Assembly (NCBI RefSeq): GCF_028369055.1
Contig: NZ_JAQNCZ010000004.1
Location: forward strand, 186,001-250,000
Origin: Cognatishimia sp. SS12
GTDB lineage: Bacteria > Pseudomonadota > Alphaproteobacteria > Rhodobacterales > Rhodobacteraceae
DNA: 64,000 nucleotides
Direction: 5' to 3'
A program made the translations under genes and the position numbers. The notes under the pieces are model-generated. The model was not told the DNA's origin. It saw nothing but the letters and a program-made list of their open reading frames with translations, and did not search any database. This document shows positions 50,474 through 60,714 of this stretch, one piece after another (positions within the stretch are counted from its first letter, which is position 1; each line of letters begins with the position of its first letter).

Positions 50474-52153
50474 TTATTCGTCGCCCTTCAGCGCTGCGCC
50501 AAGGATATCACCCAGGGACGCGCCGGAGTCAGAAGAACCATACTGTTCAACTGCTTCTTTTTCTTCTGCGATCTCACGTGCTTTCACAGACAGACCCAGA
50601 CGGCGTGTTTTGCCATCTACGTTGGTCACACGTACGTCAACTTTGTCGCCAACGTTGAAACGCTCTGGGCGCTGATCTGCACGATCACGGGCCAGATCGG
50701 AGCGGCGGATGAAGGATTTCATGCCTTCATATTCCACTTCGATGCCGCCGTCTTCGATGGCAGTCACTTCAACAGTCACGATGGAGCCACGCTTCACGCC
50801 GCCAGTCGCTTCGGCGAACTTGTCACCACCCAGCGCTTTGATGGACAGAGAGATACGCTCTTTTTCGACGTCAACTTCGGACACAACCGCTTTGACGACA
50901 TCGCCCTTGCGGTAGTTCTGAATGGCGTCTTCGCCGCGTTCGTCCCAGGAAATGTCGGACAGGTGAACCATGCCGTCGATTTCGCCAGGCAGACCGATGA
51001 ACAGGCCGAATTCGGTGATGTTTTTGACTTCACCTTCAACTTCGGTGCCCTCTGGGTGAGTCTCAGCAAAGACTTCCCATGGGTTGCGCATGGTCTGCTT
51101 GAGGCCCAGGGACACGCGACGCTTCGCGCCGTCGATTTCCAGAACCATAACTTCGACTTCTTGCGACGTAGAGACGATCTTGCCTGGGTGTACGTTTTTC
51201 TTGGTCCAAGACATTTCGGACACGTGCACCAGACCTTCGACACCTGGCTCCAGTTCAACAAATGCACCGTAATCGGTGATGTTGGTGACGCGGCCGGTGT
51301 GGACGGACTCCAGTGGGTATTTCGCAGCAACCAGATCCCATGGATCTTCCATCAGCTGTTTCATACCCAGCGAGATGCGGTGGGTTTCTTTGTTGATCTT
51401 GATGACCTGTACCTTGACGGTTTCGCCGATGGACAGGATCTCAGATGGGTGGTTCACACGGCGCCATGCCATGTCGGTGACGTGCAGCAGGCCGTCAACG
51501 CCGCCCAGGTCAACAAATGCACCGTATTCGGTGATGTTCTTGACCACACCGTCAACCGCATCGCCTTCGGCCAGTTTGCCGATGACTTCTGCGCGCTGCT
51601 CGGCGCGGGATTCTTCGAGGATCGCGCGGCGGGACACAACAATGTTGCCACGACGACGGTCCATTTTCAGAACTTGGAATGGTTGCTTCAGACCCATCAG
51701 AGGGCCGGCGTCGCGCACAGGGCGCACGTCAACTTGCGAACCTGGCAGGAAGGCAACTGCGCCACCCAGATCGACAGTGAAGCCACCTTTGACGCGACCA
51801 AAGATTGCGCCTTCGACGCGCTCTTCGTTTGCGTATGCTTTTTCCAGACGATCCCATGCTTCTTCGCGGCGCGCCATCTCACGAGAGATAACAGCTTCGC
51901 CACGGGCGTTTTCTGCCGCGCGCAAGAAGACTTCAACTTCGTCGCCAACAGCAACTTCTGGGGATTCGCCAGGGTTTGCGAATTCTTTCAGCTCAACGCG
52001 GCCTTCCATTTTGTAGCCTACGTCGATGATGGCCTGACCCGCTTCAATTGCGATGATCTTGCCTTTGACAACGGATCCCTCTTCTGGGGTATCCATCTCG
52101 AAGCTTTCGTTCAGGAGGGCTTCGAAATCCTCCATAGATACGTTTTGAGCCAT
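50474..52153 (-). CDS. rpsA: 30S ribosomal protein S1
   Basis: The 559-residue protein has six S1/OB repeats, each recognisable by GLVHVSEMSW or GLLHVTDMAW-type motifs (for example residues about 205-215, 290-300, 377-387 and so on). It binds mRNA and helps unfold it on the 30S subunit. It is an essential gene in the conserved block aroA-cmk-rpsA-ihfB. Its promoter and leader lie in 52154-52257, and a terminator for the upstream transcript precedes it, so it is transcribed alone. Base usage is strongly codon-optimised (CTG, GGC, AAG, ACC). Confidence 0.98.
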   Translation of the reverse strand: MAQNVSMEDFEALLNESFEMDTPEEGSVVKGKIIAIEAGQAIIDVGYKMEGRVELKEFANPGESPEVAVGDEVEVFLRAAENARGEAVISREMARREEAWDRLEKAYANEERVEGAIFGRVKGGFTVDLGGAVAFLPGSQVDVRPVRDAGPLMGLKQPFQVLKMDRRRGNIVVSRRAILEESRAEQRAEVIGKLAEGDAVDGVVKNITEYGAFVDLGGVDGLLHVTDMAWRRVNHPSEILSIGETVKVQVIKINKETHRISLGMKQLMEDPWDLVAAKYPLESVHTGRVTNITDYGAFVELEPGVEGLVHVSEMSWTKKNVHPGKIVSTSQEVEVMVLEIDGAKRRVSLGLKQTMRNPWEVFAETHPEGTEVEGEVKNITEFGLFIGLPGEIDGMVHLSDISWDERGEDAIQNYRKGDVVKAVVSEVDVEKERISLSIKALGGDKFAEATGGVKRGSIVTVEVTAIEDGGIEVEYEGMKSFIRRSDLARDRADQRPERFNVGDKVDVRVTNVDGKTRRLGLSVKAREIAEEKEAVEQYGSSDSGASLGDILGAALKGDE

Positions 52154-52257
52154 GTGGTCTCAGGTTCCTTTGACAATGTTTTCTGGCCGCGCGGTTGTCT
52201 CCGCCGGTCTTGGTTTCGTTGCCCTGACGGCGTATTTAAAGCGTTACGATTCATGGC

Positions 52258-52299
52258 AAAAACACACAAACAACAAGGGCCGAAAGTTGCTTTCAGCCC
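52258..52299 (-). terminator. Terminator of the aroA-cmk-reductase transcript
   Basis: GGGCCGAAAG (52277-52286) pairs with CTTTCAGCCC (52290-52299), a 10-bp stem with one G-T pair and a 3-base loop. On the minus strand it is followed by a T-rich tract ending TTTTT (52276-52258 region). It lies about 110 bases after the aldo/keto reductase stop codon. Confidence 0.75.
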
Positions 52300-52407
52300 C
52301 TGCTCACCATGATCGCGACTCTTTACGGTCGTCAGACATGGGCGCATTTACGGCGTTTCATCCTTATTTGCAAGAGCTATAACCACATTGGACGGCCTTG
52401 CGGAGCG

Positions 52408-53409
52408 CTAGCAATACCGCTCCGGTCCTTCCCATTGGGCCGCATTGTAGCGATCGCCATGCGCCCAGCCCACGGGCAGGACCGTTTCGATCGCCTCCAG
52501 ATCTGCTGCGCTCAGATCGATCTCTGCACCCTTCACCAGCTCTTCAAAGTGTGCGACCGAGCGGGTGCCCGGAATGGCGATGATATGTTGCCCGCGCGCC
52601 AGAACCCAGGCAATCGCGAGTGAGGCCGCCGCATACCCCATATCCGCCGCGAGCGCGCGAAAGGGCTGGGCCGCGGCCAGATTGGCGCTGTAGTTTGGCT
52701 CTTGCATCCGTGGATTGACGCGCAGAAATGGCCCGTTTGCCACGGCGTCGGCGGACAGCGGCGCATCTGTCAAAAACGACCGCCCCACCGGCGAGAAGGC
52801 CACAAATGTTGTGCCCGTTCTTTCACAGGCCTGCAGCAGCCCAAGCTCGGGCGCGCGCGTCGCGAGGGAATATTCGGACTGCACGGCATCAACAGGGTGA
52901 ACCGCATGCGCTTTCATCAGCGAGGTTGGCGCGATCTCGGAAAACCCGATCCCGCGTGTTTTACCCTTTTTCACCAAATCTCCCAAAGCGCCGGCGACCT
53001 CTTCGATGGGGATGCTTTGGTCACGCCGATGCACGTAGAACAAATCCACATGATCCGTTCCCAGACGCTTCAAACTGGCGTCAAGCTCCGTCTCAAGATA
53101 GGCAATTTCGTTGTTGAACCTGCGCCCGCCATCCGCATTTCGCATGATCGCCGCCTTGGTTGCGATATGCAGACGCTCCCGTTCTGCCGCCCCGCGCGCA
53201 GCCAGATACTGCCCAATGACGGTTTCCGAACGGCCCATGCCATAGACATTCGCAGTATCAATATGGGTAACGCCAGCGTCGCGGGCGGCATCCAAAATCG
53301 CCAAAGAATTCTCTTCGGTGGTCGGGCCATAGAAATCCGCAAAGCTCATCGCCCCGACCCCGACCGCAGACACCATGCGCTTTTCTGTTCCAATCGGGCG
53401 ATGTTTCAT
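52408..53409 (-). CDS. Aldo/keto reductase
   Basis: The 333-residue (alpha/beta)8 barrel shows the AKR tetrad: HIDTANVYGMG (Asp and Tyr), LHIATKAA (Lys) and DLFYVHRRD (His). The C-terminal IIAIPGTRSVAHFEELVKGA binds NADPH. It resembles the broad-specificity AKR11/YajO-like group; substrate unknown. It follows cmk by 9 bases, so it is probably the last gene of aroA-cmk-AKR, an arrangement that interrupts the usual cmk-rpsA adjacency. Confidence 0.92.
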   Translation of the reverse strand: MKHRPIGTEKRMVSAVGVGAMSFADFYGPTTEENSLAILDAARDAGVTHIDTANVYGMGRSETVIGQYLAARGAAERERLHIATKAAIMRNADGGRRFNNEIAYLETELDASLKRLGTDHVDLFYVHRRDQSIPIEEVAGALGDLVKKGKTRGIGFSEIAPTSLMKAHAVHPVDAVQSEYSLATRAPELGLLQACERTGTTFVAFSPVGRSFLTDAPLSADAVANGPFLRVNPRMQEPNYSANLAAAQPFRALAADMGYAAASLAIAWVLARGQHIIAIPGTRSVAHFEELVKGAEIDLSAADLEAIETVLPVGWAHGDRYNAAQWEGPERYC

Positions 53410-53418
53410 GGGCTTTCC

Positions 53419-54024
53419 TTATCTCGCAGCGTGAATGACCTGCAAAGCGGCGGTGATCGCCTCGTCAATGGCCAGGTCAGATGTATCAATCAAAACCGCA
53501 TCCTCGGCTGGCTTCAAGGGCGCTTCGGCGCGACTCATATCTCGATCGTCACGGGCTTTGACATCAGCCAGCACCTCGTCAAAGCTCAGCGCATGTCCCT
53601 TTTCGGTCAGCTCAGCATGGCGTCGCTGCGCGCGGACCTCGGCAGAGGCGGTTACAAACAGCTTTACCTCAGCCTCCGGGCAGATCACCGTGCCGATATC
53701 GCGCCCGTCCAAAACGGCCCCACCGGCGCGGCGCGCAAAGCTGCGCTGAAACTGCACCAGCGCGGCGCGCACCTCGGCAATCACCGCCGCTTTGCTGGCG
53801 GCCTGCGCCACTTCGGGCGTGCGCAGATTATCCGCCTCCAGATCTTCTGCACTGAGGCTGTTTGCCGCCTTCAAAGGATCTGAACCCGCCAAAACCTTGG
53901 CCCCAACCGCGCGATAGATCAGCCCGGTGTCCAGATGCGCAAAGCCCAGCTCGCGCGCGATGGCCTTAGAAATCGTGCCTTTGCCAGCTGCCGCAGGACC
54001 GTCAATCGCGATGGTGAATGCCAT
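53419..54024 (-). CDS. cmk: Cytidylate kinase
   Basis: The 201-residue protein starts [20 protein letters not shown] (P-loop GPAAAGKG), with [12 protein letters not shown] and [20 protein letters not shown]. It phosphorylates CMP and dCMP. The ATG at 54024 is the family start; the longer frame is rejected. It lies 7 bases after aroA, the conserved order. Confidence 0.96.
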   Translation of the reverse strand: MAFTIAIDGPAAAGKGTISKAIARELGFAHLDTGLIYRAVGAKVLAGSDPLKAANSLSAEDLEADNLRTPEVAQAASKAAVIAEVRAALVQFQRSFARRAGGAVLDGRDIGTVICPEAEVKLFVTASAEVRAQRRHAELTEKGHALSFDEVLADVKARDDRDMSRAEAPLKPAEDAVLIDTSDLAIDEAITAALQVIHAAR

Positions 54025-54031
54025 GGGACCC

Positions 54032-55384
54032 TCAGGCGTTGCTGCGCACGAGCTGCGCGCCAAGCTCCGCCATCAGCGGCTCAAAGATCGGGAAAGATGT
54101 GGCAATCGGGCTGCCATCATCCACACTGACAGGCTTCTGCGTTGCCATGCCAAGGATCATGAAACTCATCGCGATGCGGTGATCAAGCTGGCTGGCGCAG
54201 GTGCCGCCACCGGGCACATTGCCATGGCCCAGCCCTTTGACAACCCACCAATCTTCGCCTTCATCGACCGTCACACCATTGGCACGCAGCCCCTTGGCCA
54301 TGGCGTCGATGCGATCAGATTCCTTCACGCGCAACTCCTTGACGCCCTTCATCACCGTATCGCCCGCGGCAAAAGCGGCCACAACCGACAGCACCGGGTA
54401 TTCGTCAATCATCGAAGCGGCACGCGCCGGGTCAACCTCAATCCCCTTGAGATCTGGCGAAAATTTGGCGCGCAAATCCGCAACCGGCTCTCCGCCCTCT
54501 TCGCGCTCATTTTCATAGGTGAGGTCGGCGCCCATTTCGCGCAACGTGGTAAAGAGCCCAGCGCGGGTCGGATTGAGCCCGATATTGGGGATCAACACGT
54601 CAGAGCCGGGTGTGATGATCGCGGCGCAGACCGGAAAGGCGGCACTGGACGGATCACGCGGCACCACAATGGTCTGCGCCTTAAGCTCCGGCTGTCCGGT
54701 CAACGTGATGACGCGGCCTTCATCGGTTTGTTCAACCGTCAACTCTGCGCCAAATCCTTGCAGCATACGCTCGGTATGATCGCGGGTTGCTTCTTTTTCG
54801 ATCACCACGGACTTGCCCGGCGCATTCAGCGCCGCCAGCAAAACCGCGGATTTCACCTGCGCTGAGGGCATCGGCACCGTGTAGCGCACTGGCATCGGCT
54901 CCGCCGCGCCCACAATTGTCATCGGCAGACGCCCGCCAGAGCGGCCGACAGACTGCGCCCCAAAGAGCGCGATCGGATCTGTGACCCGCGCCATCGGGCG
55001 TTTATTCAGCGAGGCATCGCCGGTAAACGTCGCAGTGATATCACTCGTGGCCATGCATCCCATAATCAGCCGCACACCGGTGCCCGAGTTGCCGCAGTCA
55101 ATCACGTTTTCCGGCTCGGCAAAGCCGCCAACGCCCACTCCGTGCACCGACCATTCGCCGCCACCGTGATCCGTGACCTCAGCGCCAAAAGCACGCATCG
55201 CCTTGGCCGTGTCCAGCACATCTTCGCCTTCCAAAAGGCCGGTAATGCGGGTTTCCCCAATCGCCAGCGCACCGAGGATCAGCGCGCGGTGAGAAATGGA
55301 TTTGTCGCCCGGCACATTGGCTATGCCGTTCAGCGGCCCACAGGGGCGGGATGTCATCGGAATGGGGGTGCCGTGGCCAGACAT
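54032..55384 (-). CDS. aroA: 3-phosphoshikimate 1-carboxyvinyltransferase (EPSP synthase)
   Basis: The 450-residue protein has [16 protein letters not shown], the [14 protein letters not shown] loop, [22 protein letters not shown] and the catalytic [13 protein letters not shown]. It joins shikimate-3-P and PEP in chorismate synthesis. The NSGTG loop has Gly at the position where class II CP4 EPSPS has Ala. The ATG at 55384 ([10 protein letters not shown]) is preferred to the extended frame. It starts the aroA-cmk-AKR unit. Confidence 0.96.
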   Translation of the reverse strand: MSGHGTPIPMTSRPCGPLNGIANVPGDKSISHRALILGALAIGETRITGLLEGEDVLDTAKAMRAFGAEVTDHGGGEWSVHGVGVGGFAEPENVIDCGNSGTGVRLIMGCMATSDITATFTGDASLNKRPMARVTDPIALFGAQSVGRSGGRLPMTIVGAAEPMPVRYTVPMPSAQVKSAVLLAALNAPGKSVVIEKEATRDHTERMLQGFGAELTVEQTDEGRVITLTGQPELKAQTIVVPRDPSSAAFPVCAAIITPGSDVLIPNIGLNPTRAGLFTTLREMGADLTYENEREEGGEPVADLRAKFSPDLKGIEVDPARAASMIDEYPVLSVVAAFAAGDTVMKGVKELRVKESDRIDAMAKGLRANGVTVDEGEDWWVVKGLGHGNVPGGGTCASQLDHRIAMSFMILGMATQKPVSVDDGSPIATSFPIFEPLMAELGAQLVRSNA

Positions 55385-55567
55385 ATGCGCGATCCTCAAA
55401 CTGTCGTTTGTTAGGCTGTTAGCGCAGAAGATTGCGAAGGTCCATGGGGCAGCGCGACGATCCAATCATTGCGCCGGGGTTCATCTTTTCAAAAATACTC
55501 TGGGGTGAGGCCGCAAGGCCCCGCCTTGTGGCCGAGGGGCAACGCCCCTGCCCCTTTTGCACGCAGT

Positions 55568-56302
55568 TCAGCCGAGGCGGCGGAAGGTCAGATAATGCGG
55601 CGTGCGCCCTTCGCGGAAGGCTTTCTGCTCATAGCGGGTCGAAATCCAGTCCCCCCAGGGCTTTCGCCAGTCCTCTGGGCCTTCGGCCAGCCACTCAAAC
55701 CCCGCCTGCGGCACCTCTTCCAGTGTCTGGCGCACATAATCTTCGATGTCGGTGGCGACCCGGAATATTGCGCCGGGCTTCAGCACACGCGCCAGAGGCA
55801 CAAGATGCTCTTGCGTCACAAAGCGGCGTCGGTGATGGCGTTTCTTCGGCCATGGATCGGGATACAGCAGAAACGCCTTGGAAACCGACGCCTCCGGCAG
55901 CACATCAAACATGTCCCGCGCATCACCCGGATGCACACGGATATTGTCAGCCCCCGCAGCGCGGATTTTCCCCAAAAGCATGGCGACGCCGTTGATATAA
56001 GGCTCGCAGCCAATAAAGCCGACGTCCGGATTGTTACTGGCTTGATGCACCATATGTTCACCACCGCCAAACCCGACCTCAAGCCAGACGTCGCGCGCGC
56101 CAAACAAGGCGTTCAGGTCGATATTGTCCCGCTCAGGGTTCTCTTCCCAGCTCACTTTTCCAGGCGACAGCTTGGCGAGGTCTTCATCAAGCCAAGCCTC
56201 CTGCGACTTGCGCAGCCCTTTGCCTTTGAACCGCCCATAAAAATTGCGCCACGGCGCGCCGGATGGGTGCTGATCTGGGGTTTTAGAGCTGTCGTCGGCC
56301 AT
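55568..56302 (-). CDS. trmB: tRNA (guanine-N7-)-methyltransferase
   Basis: The 244-residue SAM-dependent methyltransferase has WLEVGFGGGEHMVHQA (SAM site), IGCEPYINGVAMLL and the TrmB signature LYPDPWPKKRHHRRRFV. It makes m7G46 in tRNAs. It lies between the aroA promoter region and the metK terminator. The gap 55385-55567 (183 bases) contains the aroA promoter; nothing else is seen. Confidence 0.96.
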   Translation of the reverse strand: MADDSSKTPDQHPSGAPWRNFYGRFKGKGLRKSQEAWLDEDLAKLSPGKVSWEENPERDNIDLNALFGARDVWLEVGFGGGEHMVHQASNNPDVGFIGCEPYINGVAMLLGKIRAAGADNIRVHPGDARDMFDVLPEASVSKAFLLYPDPWPKKRHHRRRFVTQEHLVPLARVLKPGAIFRVATDIEDYVRQTLEEVPQAGFEWLAEGPEDWRKPWGDWISTRYEQKAFREGRTPHYLTFRRLG

Positions 56303-56383
56303 CTGGGTCTCTCAATTTGGATCGCGCCCATGTGCCGCATGGGGCCGCTTGGGTCAAGGGCCCCTGGCAATGCCGCCGATCAT

Positions 56384-56420
56384 GCAAAAGCGCGGCAGAA
56401 TTCATCCGCCGCGCTTTTGC
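56384..56420 (-). terminator. metK terminator
   Basis: GCAAAAGCGCGGC (56384-56396) and GCCGCGCTTTTGC (56408-56420) form a perfect 13-bp stem with an 11-base loop, 26 bases after the metK stop codon. The A/T-rich ends of the stem give U residues in the transcript; the T run beyond the stem is short. Confidence 0.65.
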
Positions 56421-56446
56421 AAAGTGTTAATCTTGGGGCGTTGCGC

Positions 56447-57628
56447 TTAGACAGCGGCCTTCAGCGCATCCACCAGATTGGTCGCTTCCCAGCTGAAACC
56501 GCCGTCAGCATCAGGCGCGCGGCCAAAGTGGCCATAGGCGGCAGTGCGCTGGTAGATAGGCTTGTTCAGTTGCAAATGCTCACGAATGCCACGCGGGGTC
56601 AGGTCGATCACCTGGCCAATCGCGGTTTCAATCGCCGCATCCTCGACCTGGCCAGTACCATGGGTATCGGCATAGATTGACAATGGACGCGACACGCCAA
56701 TGGCATAAGAAAGCTGGATGGTGCAGCGATCCGCCATGCCTGAGGCCACAACGTTTTTCGCCAGATAGCGCGCCACATAGGCGGCAGAGCGGTCCACTTT
56801 GGTCGGATCTTTGCCCGAGAAGGCCCCGCCGCCATGCGGCGCAGCGCCCCCGTAGGTGTCGACAATAATCTTGCGCCCGGTCAGCCCGGCATCGCCGTCT
56901 GGCCCACCGATCACGAATTTGCCCGTGGGGTTCACATGCCAGATGGTTTCCGGCGTCAGCCAGCCTTCGGGCAGGACCTCTTCGATATAAGGCGCAACGA
57001 TGCCCCGGATGTCGGCGCTGGTCAGGCTTTCGTCCAGATGCTGCGTTGAGAGCACAAGGGAGTCGATCCCCACCGGCTTGCCATCACGATAGCGCACGGA
57101 AAGCTGCGATTTCGCATCCGGGCCAAGCACCGGCTGCTCGCCGGATTTGCGCACTTCGGCGAGGCGGCGCAGGATCGCGTGGGCATATTGGATCGGGGCT
57201 GGCATCAGCGCCGGGGTTTCATTGGTGGCATAGCCAAACATGATCCCCTGATCGCCCGCGCCTTCTTCTTTGTCGGCGGCGGCATCCACACCCTGAGCAA
57301 TATGCGCGGATTGTTCATGCAGCAGGTTGGTGATCTTCACCGTTTCATGGTGAAATTTATCCTGCTCATAGCCGATGTCTTTGATACAGGCGCGCGCAAT
57401 CTCATCGACACGGCCCATGTAATCTTTCAGCTTCGCTTGATCGGACAGGCCGACTTCGCCGCCAATGACCACGCGGTTGGTGGTGGCAAAGGTTTCGCAG
57501 GCCACGCGCGCCTCGGGTTCTTCGGCGATCAAGGCATCCAGAACGGCATCAGAAATGCGGTCGCAGACCTTGTCAGGATGCCCTTCCGAGACGGACTCGG
57601 ACGTGAAAGTGAAATTCTGTCTGATCAT
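56447..57628 (-). CDS. metK: S-adenosylmethionine synthetase
   Basis: The 393-residue protein starts [20 protein letters not shown], with the DQGIMFGYA motif and [19 protein letters not shown]. It makes SAM from methionine and ATP. The ATG at 57628 lies just after a SAM/SAH-type riboswitch that contains its Shine-Dalgarno sequence. Upstream in-frame residues would be read through the riboswitch and are rejected. Confidence 0.97.
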   Translation of the reverse strand: MIRQNFTFTSESVSEGHPDKVCDRISDAVLDALIAEEPEARVACETFATTNRVVIGGEVGLSDQAKLKDYMGRVDEIARACIKDIGYEQDKFHHETVKITNLLHEQSAHIAQGVDAAADKEEGAGDQGIMFGYATNETPALMPAPIQYAHAILRRLAEVRKSGEQPVLGPDAKSQLSVRYRDGKPVGIDSLVLSTQHLDESLTSADIRGIVAPYIEEVLPEGWLTPETIWHVNPTGKFVIGGPDGDAGLTGRKIIVDTYGGAAPHGGGAFSGKDPTKVDRSAAYVARYLAKNVVASGMADRCTIQLSYAIGVSRPLSIYADTHGTGQVEDAAIETAIGQVIDLTPRGIREHLQLNKPIYQRTAAYGHFGRAPDADGGFSWEATNLVDALKAAV

Positions 57629-57631
57629 GAA

Positions 57632-57679
57632 GTGCTCCATTAACAAAATATCTGCCACGCCAGGAAGCCGTTGTGACAG
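57632..57679 (-). promoter_or_regulatory. SAM/SAH riboswitch upstream of metK
   Basis: The minus-strand leader contains TGTCACAACGGCTTCCTGGC, then GTGGCAGA, an A/T-rich linker (ATATTTTGTTA) and ATGGAGCACT before the ATG. This matches the SAM/SAH RNA motif (hairpin TCACAACGGCTTCCTGGCGTG plus GGAGCA pairing with GCTTCC as an H-type pseudoknot) that is found upstream of metK in Rhodobacterales. GGAG is both the pseudoknot strand and the ribosome-binding site, so ligand binding should block translation. Confidence 0.88.
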
Positions 57680-57717
57680 TTGGTACCCGCTGCACATATG
57701 GGGGGGATGCAGCAAGG

Positions 57718-59247
57718 TCAATCATTAAACCGCGCCTTTCGGGCCGCGCATAGCAGCAATGCCCCGAGGAGCAGCGCGAAAATCAGCCAATCGCCGGTAC
57801 GCGCATAGAGCGTCATGGCGCGCTTGGGCGGCAGCGCCGCATCCAGATAGCCCGCCGTATTCAGCCCCAGCGCAGCGGTGATGCGCCCGCGCGCATCAAT
57901 CATGGCCGAGACCCCGGTATTGGCCGCGCGGATCAGCGGCAGCCCCTGCTCTATCGCGCGCATTTGGGCCTGCACCAGATGCTGATAGGGTCCTGAAAAT
58001 GCCCCGAACCAGGCGTCATTGGTGATCTGCACCAGCACCGCAGGGCGGCTGTCATAGCGGCGGACATCCTGCGGAAACACCGCCTCATAGCAAATCAGCA
58101 TCCGCGCCAGCCCAAGCGGGCCAAGATCCATCACGCCGCTGCCCTGCCCAGCGCTGAACCCGCGCCCTTCGCTGGCCGCCAGCCCGTAGATGCCAAACCG
58201 CGCCAAATGATCGCCAAAGGGAAAATATTCACCAAAGGGCACGAGGTGCTGCTTGTCGTATTGTGCAGCAATCTGTCCGTCCGCCCCCATGAGCGCCGCC
58301 GTGTTAAAAAGCCGAAAGCCCTGATAGCGATTAGCCCCAAAGAGAACCGGTGTGCCCGCCGCCGCCGCATGCAGCGCGCCCAAGGCCCGGTCCGCATTGG
58401 GCAGGCTCGCCGGCAGGCTGGTTTCAGGCCAAATGATCAGGTCCGCGGCGGGGCCTTCGGGCGCGGCCGCCGTGAACCCCAGCGCGCGGTCAAAAAACAC
58501 CGGCATATAGCCTAGCCGCCATTTCAAATGCTGCGGGGCGTTGGGCTGCACCAGACGCACGCGCGCGGCCTCAGCGGGCGCATCGCTGGGCGCTGGCCCC
58601 GGCAAAAACCCGGCAAGCCCGATTGCAGCGCCCATCAAGGCGAGCAGTCGCAGCCAGCCCCGGTCGCCATTGGATGCTGAGAGGGTCCCAAAGATGGCTC
58701 CTGCTATGGCCACCGCCAACACCGTAAAGAGCAAATTCACGCCATGCACGCCGACATAGGCGGCAGCTTGGGCAAACTGCGTGTCAATCAGCCCATAGGC
58801 AGGCATGCCCCAAGGAAACCCAGTAAATACATAGGCGCGCGCCAGTTCCGCAAGCGGCAGGGTCAGCGCCAGCGCAGCCCAGCCAAAGCGTTTTGCCAAA
58901 GCAAATGCCGCTGCCCAGAACAGCGCCAGCCCTGCGGCCATGAACCCCACGGCAAAGGGGGCCATCCAGCCATGGCGCTCCGGCTCCACCAGAAAGGGGG
59001 AGACGAGCCAATGCAATGTCGTGACAAAATACCCAAGGCCAAAGGCCCAGCCCAACAGTGTTGCGGACCGCGCCTTAGCCGTCTGGGCCAAACAAAGACA
59101 CGCACCGACAAACCCAAGAAGCGACAGCAACGGCCAAGAAAACGGGGCCTGCCCCATCGCTGCCACTGCACCGAGTAATGCAAATGTCAGAAACCGCCGC
59201 CAACGTGGCGCGTCAGTCAGATGTGCCAGCGCCCTATTCGGCCACAT
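57718..59247 (-). CDS. lnt: Apolipoprotein N-acyltransferase
   Basis: The 509-residue protein has about eight TM segments and a nitrilase-type domain with catalytic Glu in [12 protein letters not shown], Lys in [16 protein letters not shown] and Cys in [13 protein letters not shown]. It N-acylates lipoproteins at the outer face of the inner membrane. The ATG at 59247 has AGGA about 11 bases upstream; an ATG at 59259 is an alternative. The start overlaps the end of corC, and the usual corC-lnt order is kept. Confidence 0.94.
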   Translation of the reverse strand: MWPNRALAHLTDAPRWRRFLTFALLGAVAAMGQAPFSWPLLSLLGFVGACLCLAQTAKARSATLLGWAFGLGYFVTTLHWLVSPFLVEPERHGWMAPFAVGFMAAGLALFWAAAFALAKRFGWAALALTLPLAELARAYVFTGFPWGMPAYGLIDTQFAQAAAYVGVHGVNLLFTVLAVAIAGAIFGTLSASNGDRGWLRLLALMGAAIGLAGFLPGPAPSDAPAEAARVRLVQPNAPQHLKWRLGYMPVFFDRALGFTAAAPEGPAADLIIWPETSLPASLPNADRALGALHAAAAGTPVLFGANRYQGFRLFNTAALMGADGQIAAQYDKQHLVPFGEYFPFGDHLARFGIYGLAASEGRGFSAGQGSGVMDLGPLGLARMLICYEAVFPQDVRRYDSRPAVLVQITNDAWFGAFSGPYQHLVQAQMRAIEQGLPLIRAANTGVSAMIDARGRITAALGLNTAGYLDAALPPKRAMTLYARTGDWLIFALLLGALLLCAARKARFND

Positions 59248-60139
59248 GCCGCTGCGCATCCTTCAAGAGCACGCGCAGGCGCTTGATTTTGCGCGGGTCC
59301 GCATCAACCACTTCAAACTCGGTGCCATCAGGGTGAATCACCACTTCGCCACGCGCCGGCACGTGGCCTGCCAACATAAAGACCAGCCCGCCGAGCGTGT
59401 CGATCTCTTCTTCGTCGATCTCTTCGGCATCAGTCAGCGCATAGCCGATCGCGTTTTGGAATTCGTCCAGTGGTGTTTTTGCCAGCGCGAGGTAACAACC
59501 CGGTGCCTCTTCGGTCCAAAGCAGATCGCCGGTCTGATCATGCTCATCCTCGATTTCACCCACCACCTGTTCAATCAGGTCTTCGATGGTCACAAGCCCT
59601 TCGACACCGCCATATTCATCAATCACCAGCGCCATGTGTCGGCGTTCGGTCTGCATCTTGGCGAGCAGGACGCCAATCGGCATGGACGGCGGCACAAACA
59701 GCAAGGGGCGCAGAAGTTGGCGCAGGGCAAAGCGTCCGCCCTGACCGTCAAAGCCATATTTCAGCGCAATGTCTTTGAGATGCACAAAGCCAATCGGCGT
59801 ATCCAGCGTGCCATCAAACACCGGCAAGCGGGTAAAACCACTTTCGCGGAAGGTGTTGACCACTTCGCTTTGCGCCATAGACACCGAGACGGCGATGATA
59901 TCCGCCTTGGGTACAGCCACATCCTCAACCCGCATTCGCCGCAAGTTGATCATCCCATGCGTCTGCACGGGGGCCGGCTCTGTCAAGAGTGTCTGAACAT
60001 CAGCACCTGCATCGGCGGGGCTGATCGCTTCCATAAGACGGCGGAAAAATCCGCTCCGCGCCTTATCGTTCTGGTTCGGTTGAGAATCTTCCCGCGCGCG
60101 CTGCGCCGCGTTAGAAGACCCGTCAGTACTGTCGCCCAT
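59234..60139 (-). CDS. corC: HlyC/CorC-family CBS-domain protein
   Basis: The 301-residue protein has two CBS domains (residues about 70-190: [60 protein letters not shown]) and a C-terminal CorC/HlyC transporter-associated domain ([20 protein letters not shown]). No TM region is present, as in CorC. It is proposed to act in Mg/Co homeostasis. It lies between ybeY and lnt in the conserved order. Confidence 0.94.
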   Translation of the reverse strand: MGDSTDGSSNAAQRAREDSQPNQNDKARSGFFRRLMEAISPADAGADVQTLLTEPAPVQTHGMINLRRMRVEDVAVPKADIIAVSVSMAQSEVVNTFRESGFTRLPVFDGTLDTPIGFVHLKDIALKYGFDGQGGRFALRQLLRPLLFVPPSMPIGVLLAKMQTERRHMALVIDEYGGVEGLVTIEDLIEQVVGEIEDEHDQTGDLLWTEEAPGCYLALAKTPLDEFQNAIGYALTDAEEIDEEEIDTLGGLVFMLAGHVPARGEVVIHPDGTEFEVVDADPRKIKRLRVLLKDAQRHVAE

Positions 60140-60140
60140 C

Positions 60141-60662
60141 TTACCTTTCCAAATTGGGGGTTTCCCCCGCGTCTATCCTATATGGGTCAGGCAGACCCAG
60201 TTTGCCAAGTATCGCAACCTCAAGACCTTCCATCAAAGTGGCATCTTGGTCACGGATATGATCGTAGCCCAATAAATGCAAAATTCCATGCACAAGCAAA
60301 TGTGTGACGTGATCTTGCATCGGTTTACCGGCCTCGGCGGCCTCCCGCGCGCAGGTGTCATAAGCAATGGCGATATCGCCAAGCTCTGGGTCCGGCCCCG
60401 CGGGCGGCTGCGGCGACGCGCCAGCGCGCTCAGCGCCGCGTTCTTCGGAGGGCCAGGACAGCACATTGGTCGGGCGCGGCTTGTCGCGGTGATCGCCATT
60501 CAACACCGCAATGCGCGCGTCATCGCAGGCCAGAAGGCTTATGTCCCATTCATCCGGGTCATATCCCAAATGCGCAAGCGTCGCCTCGCTGGCGCGCTCT
60601 GCCAGAGCTTCAAGCGCAAGCGCATCCCAACGCGGATCTTCGGTGATAATCTCAACGGTCAT
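60141..60662 (-). CDS. ybeY: Endoribonuclease YbeY
   Basis: The 173-residue metalloprotein has the zinc site HLLVHGILHLLGYDH (HxxxHxxxxxH) and PRPTNVLSWPS. It acts in 16S rRNA 3'-end maturation and quality control. The ATG at 60662 (MTVEIITED) is the family start. It starts 52 bases after the DM13 protein and ends 1 base before corC, so the two overlap in translation. Confidence 0.95.
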   Translation of the reverse strand: MTVEIITEDPRWDALALEALAERASEATLAHLGYDPDEWDISLLACDDARIAVLNGDHRDKPRPTNVLSWPSEERGAERAGASPQPPAGPDPELGDIAIAYDTCAREAAEAGKPMQDHVTHLLVHGILHLLGYDHIRDQDATLMEGLEVAILGKLGLPDPYRIDAGETPNLER

Positions 60663-60714
60663 GGGGCCTGTTACCTGAGACGGCCCTAAAGCAAAAGCCG
60701 CGCCGCATATGATT

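Noticed and set aside
50207..52312. 701-residue open frame on the plus strand
   Set aside because: It is the exact antisense of rpsA, a strongly codon-biased gene in which the opposite strand is often open; composition (Phe/His-rich) is not that of a protein.
54032..55384. AroA as a glyphosate-insensitive (CP4-like) EPSP synthase
   Set aside because: The active-site loop reads NSGTG with Gly where CP4 has Ala, so the sequence gives no support for insensitivity.
58940..60307. 455-residue open frame antisense to lnt/corC/ybeY
   Set aside because: Crosses three well-supported genes on the opposite strand; no motifs.
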